From Multivorans sp965232105 (GTDB lineage: Bacteria; Acidobacteriota; Thermoanaerobaculia; Multivoradales; Multivoraceae), in the NCBI GenBank assembly GCA_965232105.1, contig OZ246956.1, positions 1,178,001-1,242,000 on the forward strand: a DNA stretch of 64,000 bases. Direction: 5' to 3'. The notes below the pieces were generated by a model, which did not search any database, was not told where the DNA came from, and saw only the letters and a program-made list of their open reading frames with translations. The first letter of the stretch is position 1. Each line of letters opens with the position of its first letter. This document shows positions 31,959 through 39,430 of the stretch, one piece after another. The translations under genes were made by a program, and so were the position numbers.

Positions 31959-34562
31959 CTACTGGCCGTCAAGGTCGAAGCGCACTGCCGTCCTGTATGT
32001 AGCCCCCGCCGGTTCGTCGTTCTCCATCGCGGGCCGGAAGACGGCCCGCCTCATCGCCGCGACGGCGCTCTCGGTGAGGCCGTGGGGCAACCGTTCGAGC
32101 ACCTCGATATCGACGACGCAACCTTCCTCGTCGATGCTGACGCCGAGGCCGACGACGCCCTCGACGCCGGCCTGGATCGCTTCGTCGGTGTACTCGTGGG
32201 CGACCTGGTAGATCATCGCGCCCGGCCTGCGGTCTGAGTCGGCGACGGCGTCCTCGGGCGGGTTCGTGGCCTCTTCCCCTGCCGATTCCCCTGCCGATTC
32301 CCGCGAGCGACAGACCAGGATCCTGGCCCGGTCGGGGATCGGGCCTTCCGGCGAGAGCGCGAGGATGCCCCTGGCCTCGGCGACGCCCTCTTCCGGGCGG
32401 CCGGAGTCGACCAGCAGTCTGGCGAGGCTGTAGCGCGGCGCGACGGACGCCTCGTCGTCCATCACGGCGATCACGCGGCGGAAGGCATCCTCGGCCTCGA
32501 CCACGTCCTGCTCCGTGCGATCGGGCTTGTCGAAGAGGGCGACGCCGAGCGCGTTGTAGGCGCGCGTTCGCAGACGGATGTCCTCCCCGGTCCTCGCGCC
32601 GGCGCCGCGATCGGTCAGTTCCAGCGCCCGTCGCGCGGCGCTGGCCATCTGTTCGAGTTCGGAGCGCTGGTAGTGAGCGGCCGCGTCGGCGAGCCACCGC
32701 TCGGGCGTATCCGGTCGAGGCGACGCGTCGGTAGCCTCGGCGGTCGCGGCTGGGACCTCGGCGACCGTCGCCGGCGCGTTGCCGGCGTCCAGGTCGAAGG
32801 TGACGACGGAGGTCGTGGCGGCGAGATCGTCCCGCACCGCGACCGCGACGCGATGAGGTCCGGGCCCGGTGACCACGTCGACCGCGAAGGGCCAGGAGAG
32901 TTCCCGGGCGTCTTCGATCTCCCCCTCCTTCACCAGGACGGGGACGGGATGCTCCGTCACCTCGGAAACCCGCCCCTCCTCGTCGATCACCTGGACCCAC
33001 AGGCGGACCCTGGCCTCGTGACCGCCTTTGACCGGGGCCAGGGTCAGCGGGCCGATCGGGATCGCGACGAGCATCCTCGACTGGACGTCGCCGCTGTCGA
33101 GCCGGGCCTCGCCGCCCGGGCCGCGGACCGGCGCGACCTGGACCCCCATCGGGTTGGCGGCCTCTCCCATCGAAAGGGCCGCCAGCGTCAGGTCGGCCAT
33201 CCGGGCCGAGGCGGGCTTGTCGACATAGCTGTCGCGGTGGCGGATCGACAGGCGTCTCCCGTGGCGCCGCCGTGCCTCGTCGGTCAGCTCGACCTTGATC
33301 CGATGGGTGTCCCCCCGCCCGATGTGGGTCGGCGAGTACCCGAGCGAGTAGCGGTTCTGAAGATCGCTCGCTAGCTGATCGAACCCGCCCGCGAAGTTGC
33401 GCGTGTTGACGATCGCCCGCCCGCCGGTGCGATCGGCCAGGCGGAGCAGCGGTTCCTCGAGATTCGCGGCGCGGGTGAACTCGATGCTGTTGGAGAAGCG
33501 GAGGTCCGCGGTGTTCATCCCGCTGATGCGGGCTCCGGCGGCGGCGACGCTGTGGAACGTGACGCCGTTGGCGTTGGCGAGCGAGGCAAGCTCGTCGAAT
33601 CGCCGTGCGAGGTCGTAGTTGAAGGCCTCGAGGGAGACGTTCGCCGCGTCGATGCTCCTTGGGTCGGCAGAGGCCGAGCCGGCGGTGGGACTGGTGCGCC
33701 AACGGCCGCGCCGATCATCGAACCGCTCCTCCACCGCCCGAAAGAGGTCTTCGGCCGGCCGCATGGGCAGCCCGTTGCTGATGTACAGGATGGCCTTGCG
33801 CCCCGGTAGTCCCGCCATCGTCTGGATCGCGTTCTCCAGGTTCACGACCGAGGCGTCGACCTCGTTTCGGACCATGGCTGCGAAGTCGCGGACCAGCTCC
33901 ATCACCGCGTTGTAGCGGACGTAATCGTCGTCGATCTCGCGCAGGATGTCGAGACGATGCGATTCGATGCGATCACGGCTGCCGACGACCCTCGCGACCT
34001 CCCCGGTCGCCTCGGCGACGCGCCAGGCCTCGGTGGTGAAGGGGAGCGCGACCTCGAAACGGCTCCGATCGTAGACGGCGAGCATCGCGCGGTCGTAGGG
34101 GCTGAGTTGGACGCTCAGAAAGTTGCGCAGGAAGGGGAGCAGGCGGTTGCGGTCCGTCGGCGTCAGATTGTTGTTGTCGATGTAGACCATCAGGCTCAGC
34201 CGGTGCTCCGGGGGCGGCGGCTCGGCCGGGATGAAGCGGTTCAGGTCGCTCGGCCGGCCGTCCCGGCGGGCGGAGGCCGATCGCTCCCGCGCGGCGGCGT
34301 CCAGACCGTCGGTGAACTCGAAGAAGTTCGAGAGCTCCACCGGGCGGCCGTTCTCCCGCACCTCGAAGTCGTCGGCCGCAAGGCCCGTCACCGGGTTGCC
34401 GTCGCGGTCGGTCACCCAGACGTCGACGTTGACGACGCGCACGTCGATCGTCTCGGCGAACGTGGAGGGCGCCGTCTCGGGAGCGGGCTGGGGTTGTGCT
34501 TGGCTAGCGCCGGGTAGCAGGCACAGCAGGAAGAGCGCGGCGAGGGTGGCGGGACGCTTCAT
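31959..34562 (-). CDS. VWFA-related acidobacterial-type protein with TonB C-terminal domain
   Basis: An 867-residue secreted protein. The signal peptide is the first ~22 residues (ending ASQA). Next come DVWVTDRDGNPVTGLAADDF and a VWFA-like region, typical of the Acidobacteriota VWFA-related domain, with RLSLMVYIDNNNLTPTDRN and GRKAILYISNGLPM. A long middle section with TPR-like helices (about 640-750) follows. The last ~85 residues (YTDEAIQAGVEGVVGLGVSI to FRPAMEN) match the TonB C-terminal domain. A GTG at 34592 is an alternative start but gives a worse signal peptide. It is probably an envelope protein; whether it energises TonB receptors is unknown because no transmembrane anchor is seen besides the signal. 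Confidence 0.88.
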   Translation of the reverse strand: MKRPATLAALFLLCLLPGASQAQPQPAPETAPSTFAETIDVRVVNVDVWVTDRDGNPVTGLAADDFEVRENGRPVELSNFFEFTDGLDAAARERSASARRDGRPSDLNRFIPAEPPPPEHRLSLMVYIDNNNLTPTDRNRLLPFLRNFLSVQLSPYDRAMLAVYDRSRFEVALPFTTEAWRVAEATGEVARVVGSRDRIESHRLDILREIDDDYVRYNAVMELVRDFAAMVRNEVDASVVNLENAIQTMAGLPGRKAILYISNGLPMRPAEDLFRAVEERFDDRRGRWRTSPTAGSASADPRSIDAANVSLEAFNYDLARRFDELASLANANGVTFHSVAAAGARISGMNTADLRFSNSIEFTRAANLEEPLLRLADRTGGRAIVNTRNFAGGFDQLASDLQNRYSLGYSPTHIGRGDTHRIKVELTDEARRRHGRRLSIRHRDSYVDKPASARMADLTLAALSMGEAANPMGVQVAPVRGPGGEARLDSGDVQSRMLVAIPIGPLTLAPVKGGHEARVRLWVQVIDEEGRVSEVTEHPVPVLVKEGEIEDARELSWPFAVDVVTGPGPHRVAVAVRDDLAATTSVVTFDLDAGNAPATVAEVPAATAEATDASPRPDTPERWLADAAAHYQRSELEQMASAARRALELTDRGAGARTGEDIRLRTRAYNALGVALFDKPDRTEQDVVEAEDAFRRVIAVMDDEASVAPRYSLARLLVDSGRPEEGVAEARGILALSPEGPIPDRARILVCRSRESAGESAGEEATNPPEDAVADSDRRPGAMIYQVAHEYTDEAIQAGVEGVVGLGVSIDEEGCVVDIEVLERLPHGLTESAVAAMRRAVFRPAMENDEPAGATYRTAVRFDLDGQ

Positions 34563-34581
34563 CTTGGCAAAGCGTATCGCC

Positions 34582-34597
34582 GGGTGGCGCACCCAGT
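34582..34597. repeat. dispersed hairpin element, end fragment
   Basis: GGGTGGCGCACCCAGT joins the start of one internal hairpin arm to the ACCCAGT outer end. It is a remnant between two leftward genes. The gap 34563-34602 holds nothing else. Confidence 0.55.
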
Positions 34598-34602
34598 GAT
34601 TC

Positions 34603-37425
34603 TCAAGCCTCCTCGTGCAGCGTCACCACTCCCGCATCTCCATCAACGCTGATCTCCTGGCCCGGGGCCACTCGCTGGGTGATGTTCCCCGTGCCCACGA
34701 CCGCGGGAATGCCGTACTCCCGAGCGACGATCGACCCGTGGCCGAGGATGCCGCCGATGTCGGTGACAAGGCCCGAGGCGTGGGCGAACAGCGGCGTCCA
34801 GGCGGGGTTCGTCATCGGACAGACGAGGATGGAGCCGGACCGCATCCGGTCGAACTCCGGCGGCGACTTGATCAGGCTGGCCGGCGCGGTCACGGCGCCG
34901 GGGCTCACGGGGACGCCGCGCAGCGTCGGGCTGTTCGGGTCGTTCCTGGCCTGCGTCTCCTTGAAGGCGATGGAGGGGTGCTCGCTCGCCTCCTCGGGCA
35001 CGGTGCCGGGCGGGTGCAGGCGCTTGCGCGCCTCGCGCAGCTCGCGGCGTTCGGCGGCGAGCTCGCCCAGGTCCGGCTTCACTTCGCCCCGCGCGCGCGC
35101 TTCGATCGCCTCGCGGAGCTCGTCCGTGACGCAAAAGTAGACGTCATCGGGCTGCCCGAACGTGCCCGCTTCGACCAGCCGCCGCCCCAGCTCCGCCGCC
35201 AGCGAGCGCAGCACGGGCCAGGCGGTGCCGAGGTAGAACATCGTCTCCTCGCGGATGGGGTAGAAGCGGTAGGTGAACCACAGGCGGAAGCGGAACTGCC
35301 AGTACTCGAGGCCGTCGAGCAGCTCTTCGATCCTGGCAAGCGCCTCTTCCTTCTTGCGGCGCGCATCGATGTCGTGCTTCTCCGGGCTGTAGTCCCGGTT
35401 GGCGACCATCGTCTTGAGCGACGCAAAGAACGGCGTCGGGTCTTCGGATTGGGGCGGCTCGACGAAGTCCAGGGTGTAGCCCTGGTGCCCGAACGTCGAG
35501 AGGTAGGCGTGGATCGCCTCCAGGGCGGGGCCGCTCGCCGGGTGCTGCTCGAGCGCGTCCTTGAGCCGTGACGCCGGCGTCGTCATGACGAGCTCCCACA
35601 GCGACTCGTCGGCCCGGATGCGCTTCGCGACCTCGTAGATCGCGTCGTTCGCTTCCATCGTTTTCGACTTGAAGCCGCTCAGGAACTGGCCGCTCGTGAA
35701 GTGGTGGTCCGGCAGCGTCTCGCGGAGGAAGCACTGGAGCTGGTCGTCGGTCGACTTGGCCACACCGAACGTGTGCCCGGTGTCGTTCGACCAGTAGTCG
35801 CCTTCGGCCACGCCGAGGTCGACGATGCCCTTGAGCAGCGTCTCGTCGGACGCCGTTGCCGGATCGACTTCGCGCCATTCGCCGGCGATCCGGACCAGGC
35901 GCGGCATCGTCTCTTCGCGCCACTTCTTGAGCACGCCCTCGTTCCACTGGGTGCGGTTGAAGGCGATGTAGGTCGGGTTCCTGCTCTCGGGCATCGTCAC
36001 CCGCTGCGCCAGCGCCTCGCCGAGTTCGGCCGATGCTGCCCAGGCGTCGAAGGCGCGGCCGTCCTCGTCGCTGAGCGCATCCCGAAACAGCTTCAGGTCG
36101 TGCGCCGCCATTTCCAGGTTCTCCGCGGGGGAGTCCTTGCGCCGCTCGGCCATCGCGCGTTCCGCGGCCTCCAGTTCGGCTTCGGTCGGCTTCCTGATCT
36201 CCTTGTTGTTGCCGTCCGGGAAGAGCATTTGCCAGTCACCTCGCTGGTAGGCGAATCCGTGCATCGTGACGAAGACCGGGCCGCCGCCGATCATCATGCT
36301 CTTTCCCTTGCGGGCCTTCTCGAGACCGATCGTCAGGTAGAGCTCCTCGAACAGCGGGCAGATCGGGTCGGGCATGTTCTCGACGATCTGACGGCGGGTC
36401 AGGATGCGGGCGGGAGGGGTCGGCACCCACTCGACCTCGATCGGTTGCGGCGGCAGGTTCGTGATCGGCCGCGATTGCAGCAGGTGGAGCTTGCCGCCGC
36501 GAAACGCCCACTCGATGTCCTGGGGGACGCCGTCGAACCGCGCCTCGACCTCGATCCCCAGGTCGACGAGTTCGCGGATGGCCTCCGCCGACAGGGACGA
36601 CCGGCCTCGCTCGGCCTCGGCGATCTCTTCGAGCCGCGTGCCCTGCTCGCCGTCCTGGACGATCTGCTGTTCCTTCGTGCCGATCATCGTCTCCTTCGCT
36701 TCACCCGACGCGCGGTCGACGACGAAGGTGTCGGGCGTGACCTGGCCGCCGACGACCGCCTCGCCGAGGCCGAAGCTCGCGTTGATGATCGCCTCGGAGC
36801 GCTCGCCGGTCGCCGGGTTCGCGGTGAACAGGATGCCCGAGACTTCCGACGGCACCATGACCTGCACGACGACCGCCATTGCGACCGTGCCCTGGTCGAT
36901 GCCCATCTGGTGGCGATAGGCGATCGCGCGCGGCGTCCACAACGACGCCCAGCAGTCGCGGACCGCCTGGACCACGGCGTTCTCGCCGCGCACGTTGAGG
37001 TAGGTGTCCTGCTGGCCGGCGAACGAGGCCTCCGGCAGGTCCTCGGCGTTGGCTGACGAGCGCACGGCCACCGGCGGGTCCGCGGGCTCCAGGGTTCGGT
37101 AGGCCGCGGCGGTCTCGGAGACGACGAGGTCGGAGAGGGCCGGTGTGCCCAGGAGTTCCTGGATCGCGGCCGACGCCGTGTCGAAGGAGACGGCGCCGTT
37201 CACGAGTTCGGGTTTCGCCAGCGCCACGATGCGCCGCTGGAGACCGTGCTCCGCGACGAAGGACCGGTAGGCGGCCGTCGTCACGTGGAAGCCGTCCGGC
37301 ACGGCGAAGCCGGCGCCCTTCGTGTGCGCCAGCGACCGGCCCTTGCCGCCCAGGAGGTCGAGGGCGTCGTCGGGGGTGTCGAGTGGACGGACGAATGATG
37401 CGGCTGTGGCGGAAACCTGATCCAT
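34603..37425 (-). CDS. PEP/pyruvate-binding phosphotransferase, rifampicin phosphotransferase-like
   Basis: A 940-residue protein with an N-terminal ATP-grasp PEP/pyruvate-binding domain (LLGGKGRSLAHTKGAGFAVPDGF, then VAVRSSANAEDLPEASFAGQQDT and LHLLQSRPITNL, to ~345), a long central domain (~345-820) and the swivelling His domain at the very end (GGILGHGSIVAREYGIPAVVG). PEP synthase has the His domain in the middle and an extra C-terminal barrel. Here the order ATP-central-His matches rifampicin phosphotransferases. The family phosphorylates a small molecule using ATP; resistance to rifamycin is only one possibility. The start at 37425 lies just after the SDR gene stop (37431), so the two are one operon. 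Confidence 0.87.
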   Translation of the reverse strand: MDQVSATAASFVRPLDTPDDALDLLGGKGRSLAHTKGAGFAVPDGFHVTTAAYRSFVAEHGLQRRIVALAKPELVNGAVSFDTASAAIQELLGTPALSDLVVSETAAAYRTLEPADPPVAVRSSANAEDLPEASFAGQQDTYLNVRGENAVVQAVRDCWASLWTPRAIAYRHQMGIDQGTVAMAVVVQVMVPSEVSGILFTANPATGERSEAIINASFGLGEAVVGGQVTPDTFVVDRASGEAKETMIGTKEQQIVQDGEQGTRLEEIAEAERGRSSLSAEAIRELVDLGIEVEARFDGVPQDIEWAFRGGKLHLLQSRPITNLPPQPIEVEWVPTPPARILTRRQIVENMPDPICPLFEELYLTIGLEKARKGKSMMIGGGPVFVTMHGFAYQRGDWQMLFPDGNNKEIRKPTEAELEAAERAMAERRKDSPAENLEMAAHDLKLFRDALSDEDGRAFDAWAASAELGEALAQRVTMPESRNPTYIAFNRTQWNEGVLKKWREETMPRLVRIAGEWREVDPATASDETLLKGIVDLGVAEGDYWSNDTGHTFGVAKSTDDQLQCFLRETLPDHHFTSGQFLSGFKSKTMEANDAIYEVAKRIRADESLWELVMTTPASRLKDALEQHPASGPALEAIHAYLSTFGHQGYTLDFVEPPQSEDPTPFFASLKTMVANRDYSPEKHDIDARRKKEEALARIEELLDGLEYWQFRFRLWFTYRFYPIREETMFYLGTAWPVLRSLAAELGRRLVEAGTFGQPDDVYFCVTDELREAIEARARGEVKPDLGELAAERRELREARKRLHPPGTVPEEASEHPSIAFKETQARNDPNSPTLRGVPVSPGAVTAPASLIKSPPEFDRMRSGSILVCPMTNPAWTPLFAHASGLVTDIGGILGHGSIVAREYGIPAVVGTGNITQRVAPGQEISVDGDAGVVTLHEEA

Positions 37426-37430
37426 CGATC

Positions 37431-38207
37431 TCAGTTCCAGAAGCGGTCCAGCCGCGTCCAGGACCGGATCGGGATCACTTCGCCGGTGAGCAGGTCGGAT
37501 GCCGGCGAAGCGAGGAAGAGGCAGAGGTCGGCGACGTCCTCGGGTCCCGGCGGCCTCTCGAGGCGCGGGACGTGCGTGCCGTCCTCCTTCTCGGCGCCCT
37601 GGATGACGCCCCACTTCACCATCGCGGGCGTGGCGATCAGCCCCGGCGCCACGCAGTTGACGCGGATGTTGTGCTTCGCCCACTGGAAGGCGAGGTTGTT
37701 GCTCAGGCTGATCACGCCCGCCTTGGCGGCCGAGTAGTGGAGCATGCCGGGGTGGCCCTTCGTGCCGGCCACGGACGAGATGTTGATGATGTTGCCGCTC
37801 TGCTGCTCGATCATCTGCTTGCCGGCGGCGATGCAGCACAGCCAGGCGCCGGTCAGGTTCAGGTCGACGATGCGCAGCCACTCTTCGTAGGGCGTGTCCT
37901 CGGGCATGCGCGGCGTTGCGCCGCCGCCGGCGTTGTTCACCATCACGTCGAGCCGCCCGAAGGCTTCCACCGTCTCGGCGATCAGGCCGTCAACCTGCTC
38001 GGGGACAGTGATGTCGCAGCCGATGGCGAGAGCCGTCCCGCCGGCCGACTCGATCTCGCCGACGACGCCGTCCAGGTTCTCCTTCTTGCGCGACGCGACG
38101 ACGACTTTGGCCCCGGCCTCGGCGTAGGACTTCGCGATGCAGGCGCCGATGCCGCCGGCGCCGCCGGTGACGATGGCGACCCGGTCGGTCAGATCGAGTT
38201 TGGACAT
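37431..38207 (-). CDS. SDR family NAD(P)-dependent oxidoreductase
   Basis: A 258-residue classical short-chain dehydrogenase. The cofactor motif is TGGAGGIGACIAKSY, the NNAG motif is present, and the catalytic Ser-Tyr-Lys lies in NISSVAGTKG and MLHYSAAKAG. The C-terminal part departs from the usual TGxxxxVDGG end (TGEVIPIRSWTRLD). The substrate is unknown. It is 2 bp from the cytochrome gene stop upstream and 5 bp from the phosphotransferase gene downstream, so three leftward genes form one operon. Confidence 0.93.
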   Translation of the reverse strand: MSKLDLTDRVAIVTGGAGGIGACIAKSYAEAGAKVVVASRKKENLDGVVGEIESAGGTALAIGCDITVPEQVDGLIAETVEAFGRLDVMVNNAGGGATPRMPEDTPYEEWLRIVDLNLTGAWLCCIAAGKQMIEQQSGNIINISSVAGTKGHPGMLHYSAAKAGVISLSNNLAFQWAKHNIRVNCVAPGLIATPAMVKWGVIQGAEKEDGTHVPRLERPPGPEDVADLCLFLASPASDLLTGEVIPIRSWTRLDRFWN

Positions 38208-38209
38208 GT

Positions 38210-39262
38210 TCAGTTCGAACCTCCCGGGAGCCGCCCGGTCGGTATGCGACCGCCCTCGCCGGCCTGGTCTGATCCTTCGACGACACCCCCCGGGCAACCC
38301 CCGCCGGGCGGTATCAGCCAGTCGCAGCCCGGCGTGTTCTCCGGGCCGTCGTCGTGGCAGGCGAGGAGCGCCGCGTACTCCTCCTTCAGGCTGCCGGGCT
38401 TGCGCGGCGGCATGAACTCGTTCACATGGACCTGGCCGGCTTCGAGGAGCCGGGCGGTTCGGGTCGGCGCGCGGTGGCAGTCGAGACAGGCGTTGCCCTC
38501 GATGTGCGGCGTCCTCATGTCCCAGTGCGTTCCGCCGACGACCCAGTAGGGCGCCTCAGGGTCCACCCACCCCGGCAGAACGGGCTCGCTCTGGTCGGAC
38601 GGCAGCTTTGCGCCGTCGATCCAGGGGTCGTGCAGGAAGGCGTTGTTCTGGTGGCACTGAACGCACTGGACGCCCGGAGGCGGCGGGATGAAGGCGTCGT
38701 CGAAGTCCTCGGAATCGGGCCCGGGGAGCTTGCCGGCCAGCAGACCCTGGTCGTCGAAGTGGAGGTACTCGGCCTGTCTGAGGTCGCCTATCCCGTCTGG
38801 CGATTCGAAGAAGCAGGTCGCTCCGGTCGTCTTGTTGTGGCCGATCATCTGGACGGACGCGATGCCCCGCTTGAAGAGATCCTTGCCGGCCGAGCGGCAG
38901 AGGTAGGCCCAGACGACGTCGTCCAGCGGACTGCCGTCGGACGCCTTGCCCTGCACCCTGGCGATTCGCGAGCCGACGTTGCAGTTGCCCTTGAAGTCCG
39001 GCGTGTCGCACTCGCGGGGGCCCACGCTCTCGAACACCTCCACGCCGTCGACGTGAATCGGAATGCGCACTCCCGCGCCGCAGTCGACGGTCGGCGGCAC
39101 GCCGACGTGGGGGAGGCACATCGCGGCGTACTCGGTTGCCGTTTCCGGCATGGTCGTTACCTTGCCGCCCGGTACGCAGGCGTCCTCAGCCAGTGCTCCA
39201 GGCTGCACCATGAAGGCGAGCAGCACGGCGGCGGCAGCCTGGGAGATCAGTCGAACACTCAT
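38210..39262 (-). CDS. secreted di-haem c-type cytochrome protein
   Basis: A 350-residue protein with a signal peptide (MSVRLISQAAAAVLLAFMVQ, cleavage after GALA). It has two CxxCH haem sites, CVQCH and CLDCH, about 60 residues apart in the C-terminal half. The N-terminal half is Cys-rich and without haem motifs. It is probably a periplasmic electron carrier or enzyme subunit. AGGAGG lies before the ATG at 39262. A strong promoter overlapping a candidate TetR operator lies upstream (39286-39314). The first gene of the operon with SDR and phosphotransferase. Confidence 0.85.
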   Translation of the reverse strand: MSVRLISQAAAAVLLAFMVQPGALAEDACVPGGKVTTMPETATEYAAMCLPHVGVPPTVDCGAGVRIPIHVDGVEVFESVGPRECDTPDFKGNCNVGSRIARVQGKASDGSPLDDVVWAYLCRSAGKDLFKRGIASVQMIGHNKTTGATCFFESPDGIGDLRQAEYLHFDDQGLLAGKLPGPDSEDFDDAFIPPPPGVQCVQCHQNNAFLHDPWIDGAKLPSDQSEPVLPGWVDPEAPYWVVGGTHWDMRTPHIEGNACLDCHRAPTRTARLLEAGQVHVNEFMPPRKPGSLKEEYAALLACHDDGPENTPGCDWLIPPGGGCPGGVVEGSDQAGEGGRIPTGRLPGGSN

Positions 39263-39285
39263 TCCGTCCTCCTTGTCCGTCCCGC

Positions 39286-39314
39286 AGTGTAGCAAACTTG
39301 TAACAGTGTCTCAA
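39286..39314 (-). promoter_or_regulatory. sigma-70-like promoter of the cytochrome operon
   Basis: On the minus strand TTGAGA (39314-39309), a 17-base spacer, then TACACT (39291-39286), 23 bases before the ATG. The spacer is occupied by the 17-base motif shared with the TetR region, consistent with repression. Confidence 0.6.
39293..39309 (-). promoter_or_regulatory. candidate TetR operator, copy 2
   Basis: On the minus strand ACACTGTTACAAGTTTG, 16 of 17 identical to the site at 31206-31222. It sits between the -35 and -10 boxes of the cytochrome promoter. A weaker relative is at 39381-39397. Confidence 0.5.
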
Positions 39315-39322
39315 CTTGGCCA

Positions 39323-39353
39323 ACTGGGTGCGCCGGCCTTCTGGCCGGCATCC
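39323..39353 (+). repeat. dispersed hairpin element, short copy lacking the right end
   Basis: ACTGGGTGCGCC and the GCCGGCC-TTCT-GGCCGGC hairpin, ending at ATCCG. It lies between divergent promoters of the cytochrome operon and the second TonB receptor. Confidence 0.8.
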
Positions 39354-39364
39354 GCATCCTGAAC

Positions 39365-39392
39365 TTGCGGCAAAGGTGAAACGCTGTATCAT
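39365..39392 (+). promoter_or_regulatory. sigma-70-like promoter of second TonB receptor
   Basis: TTGCGG (39365-39370), 16-base spacer, TATCAT (39387-39392). A weaker match to the shared operator motif (ACGCTGTATCATGTTTG, 39381-39397) overlaps the -10. GTTTGTAGAC follows directly, as it does at the promoter before 42946. Confidence 0.5.
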
Positions 39393-39430
39393 GTTTGTAG
39401 ACCCCTTCATGAATCCGCAGGAGGACAAGC

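Noticed and set aside
37426..37881. N-terminal extension of the Rph-like gene
   Set aside because: It runs antiphase through the SDR gene; the PEP-binding domain begins at 37425.
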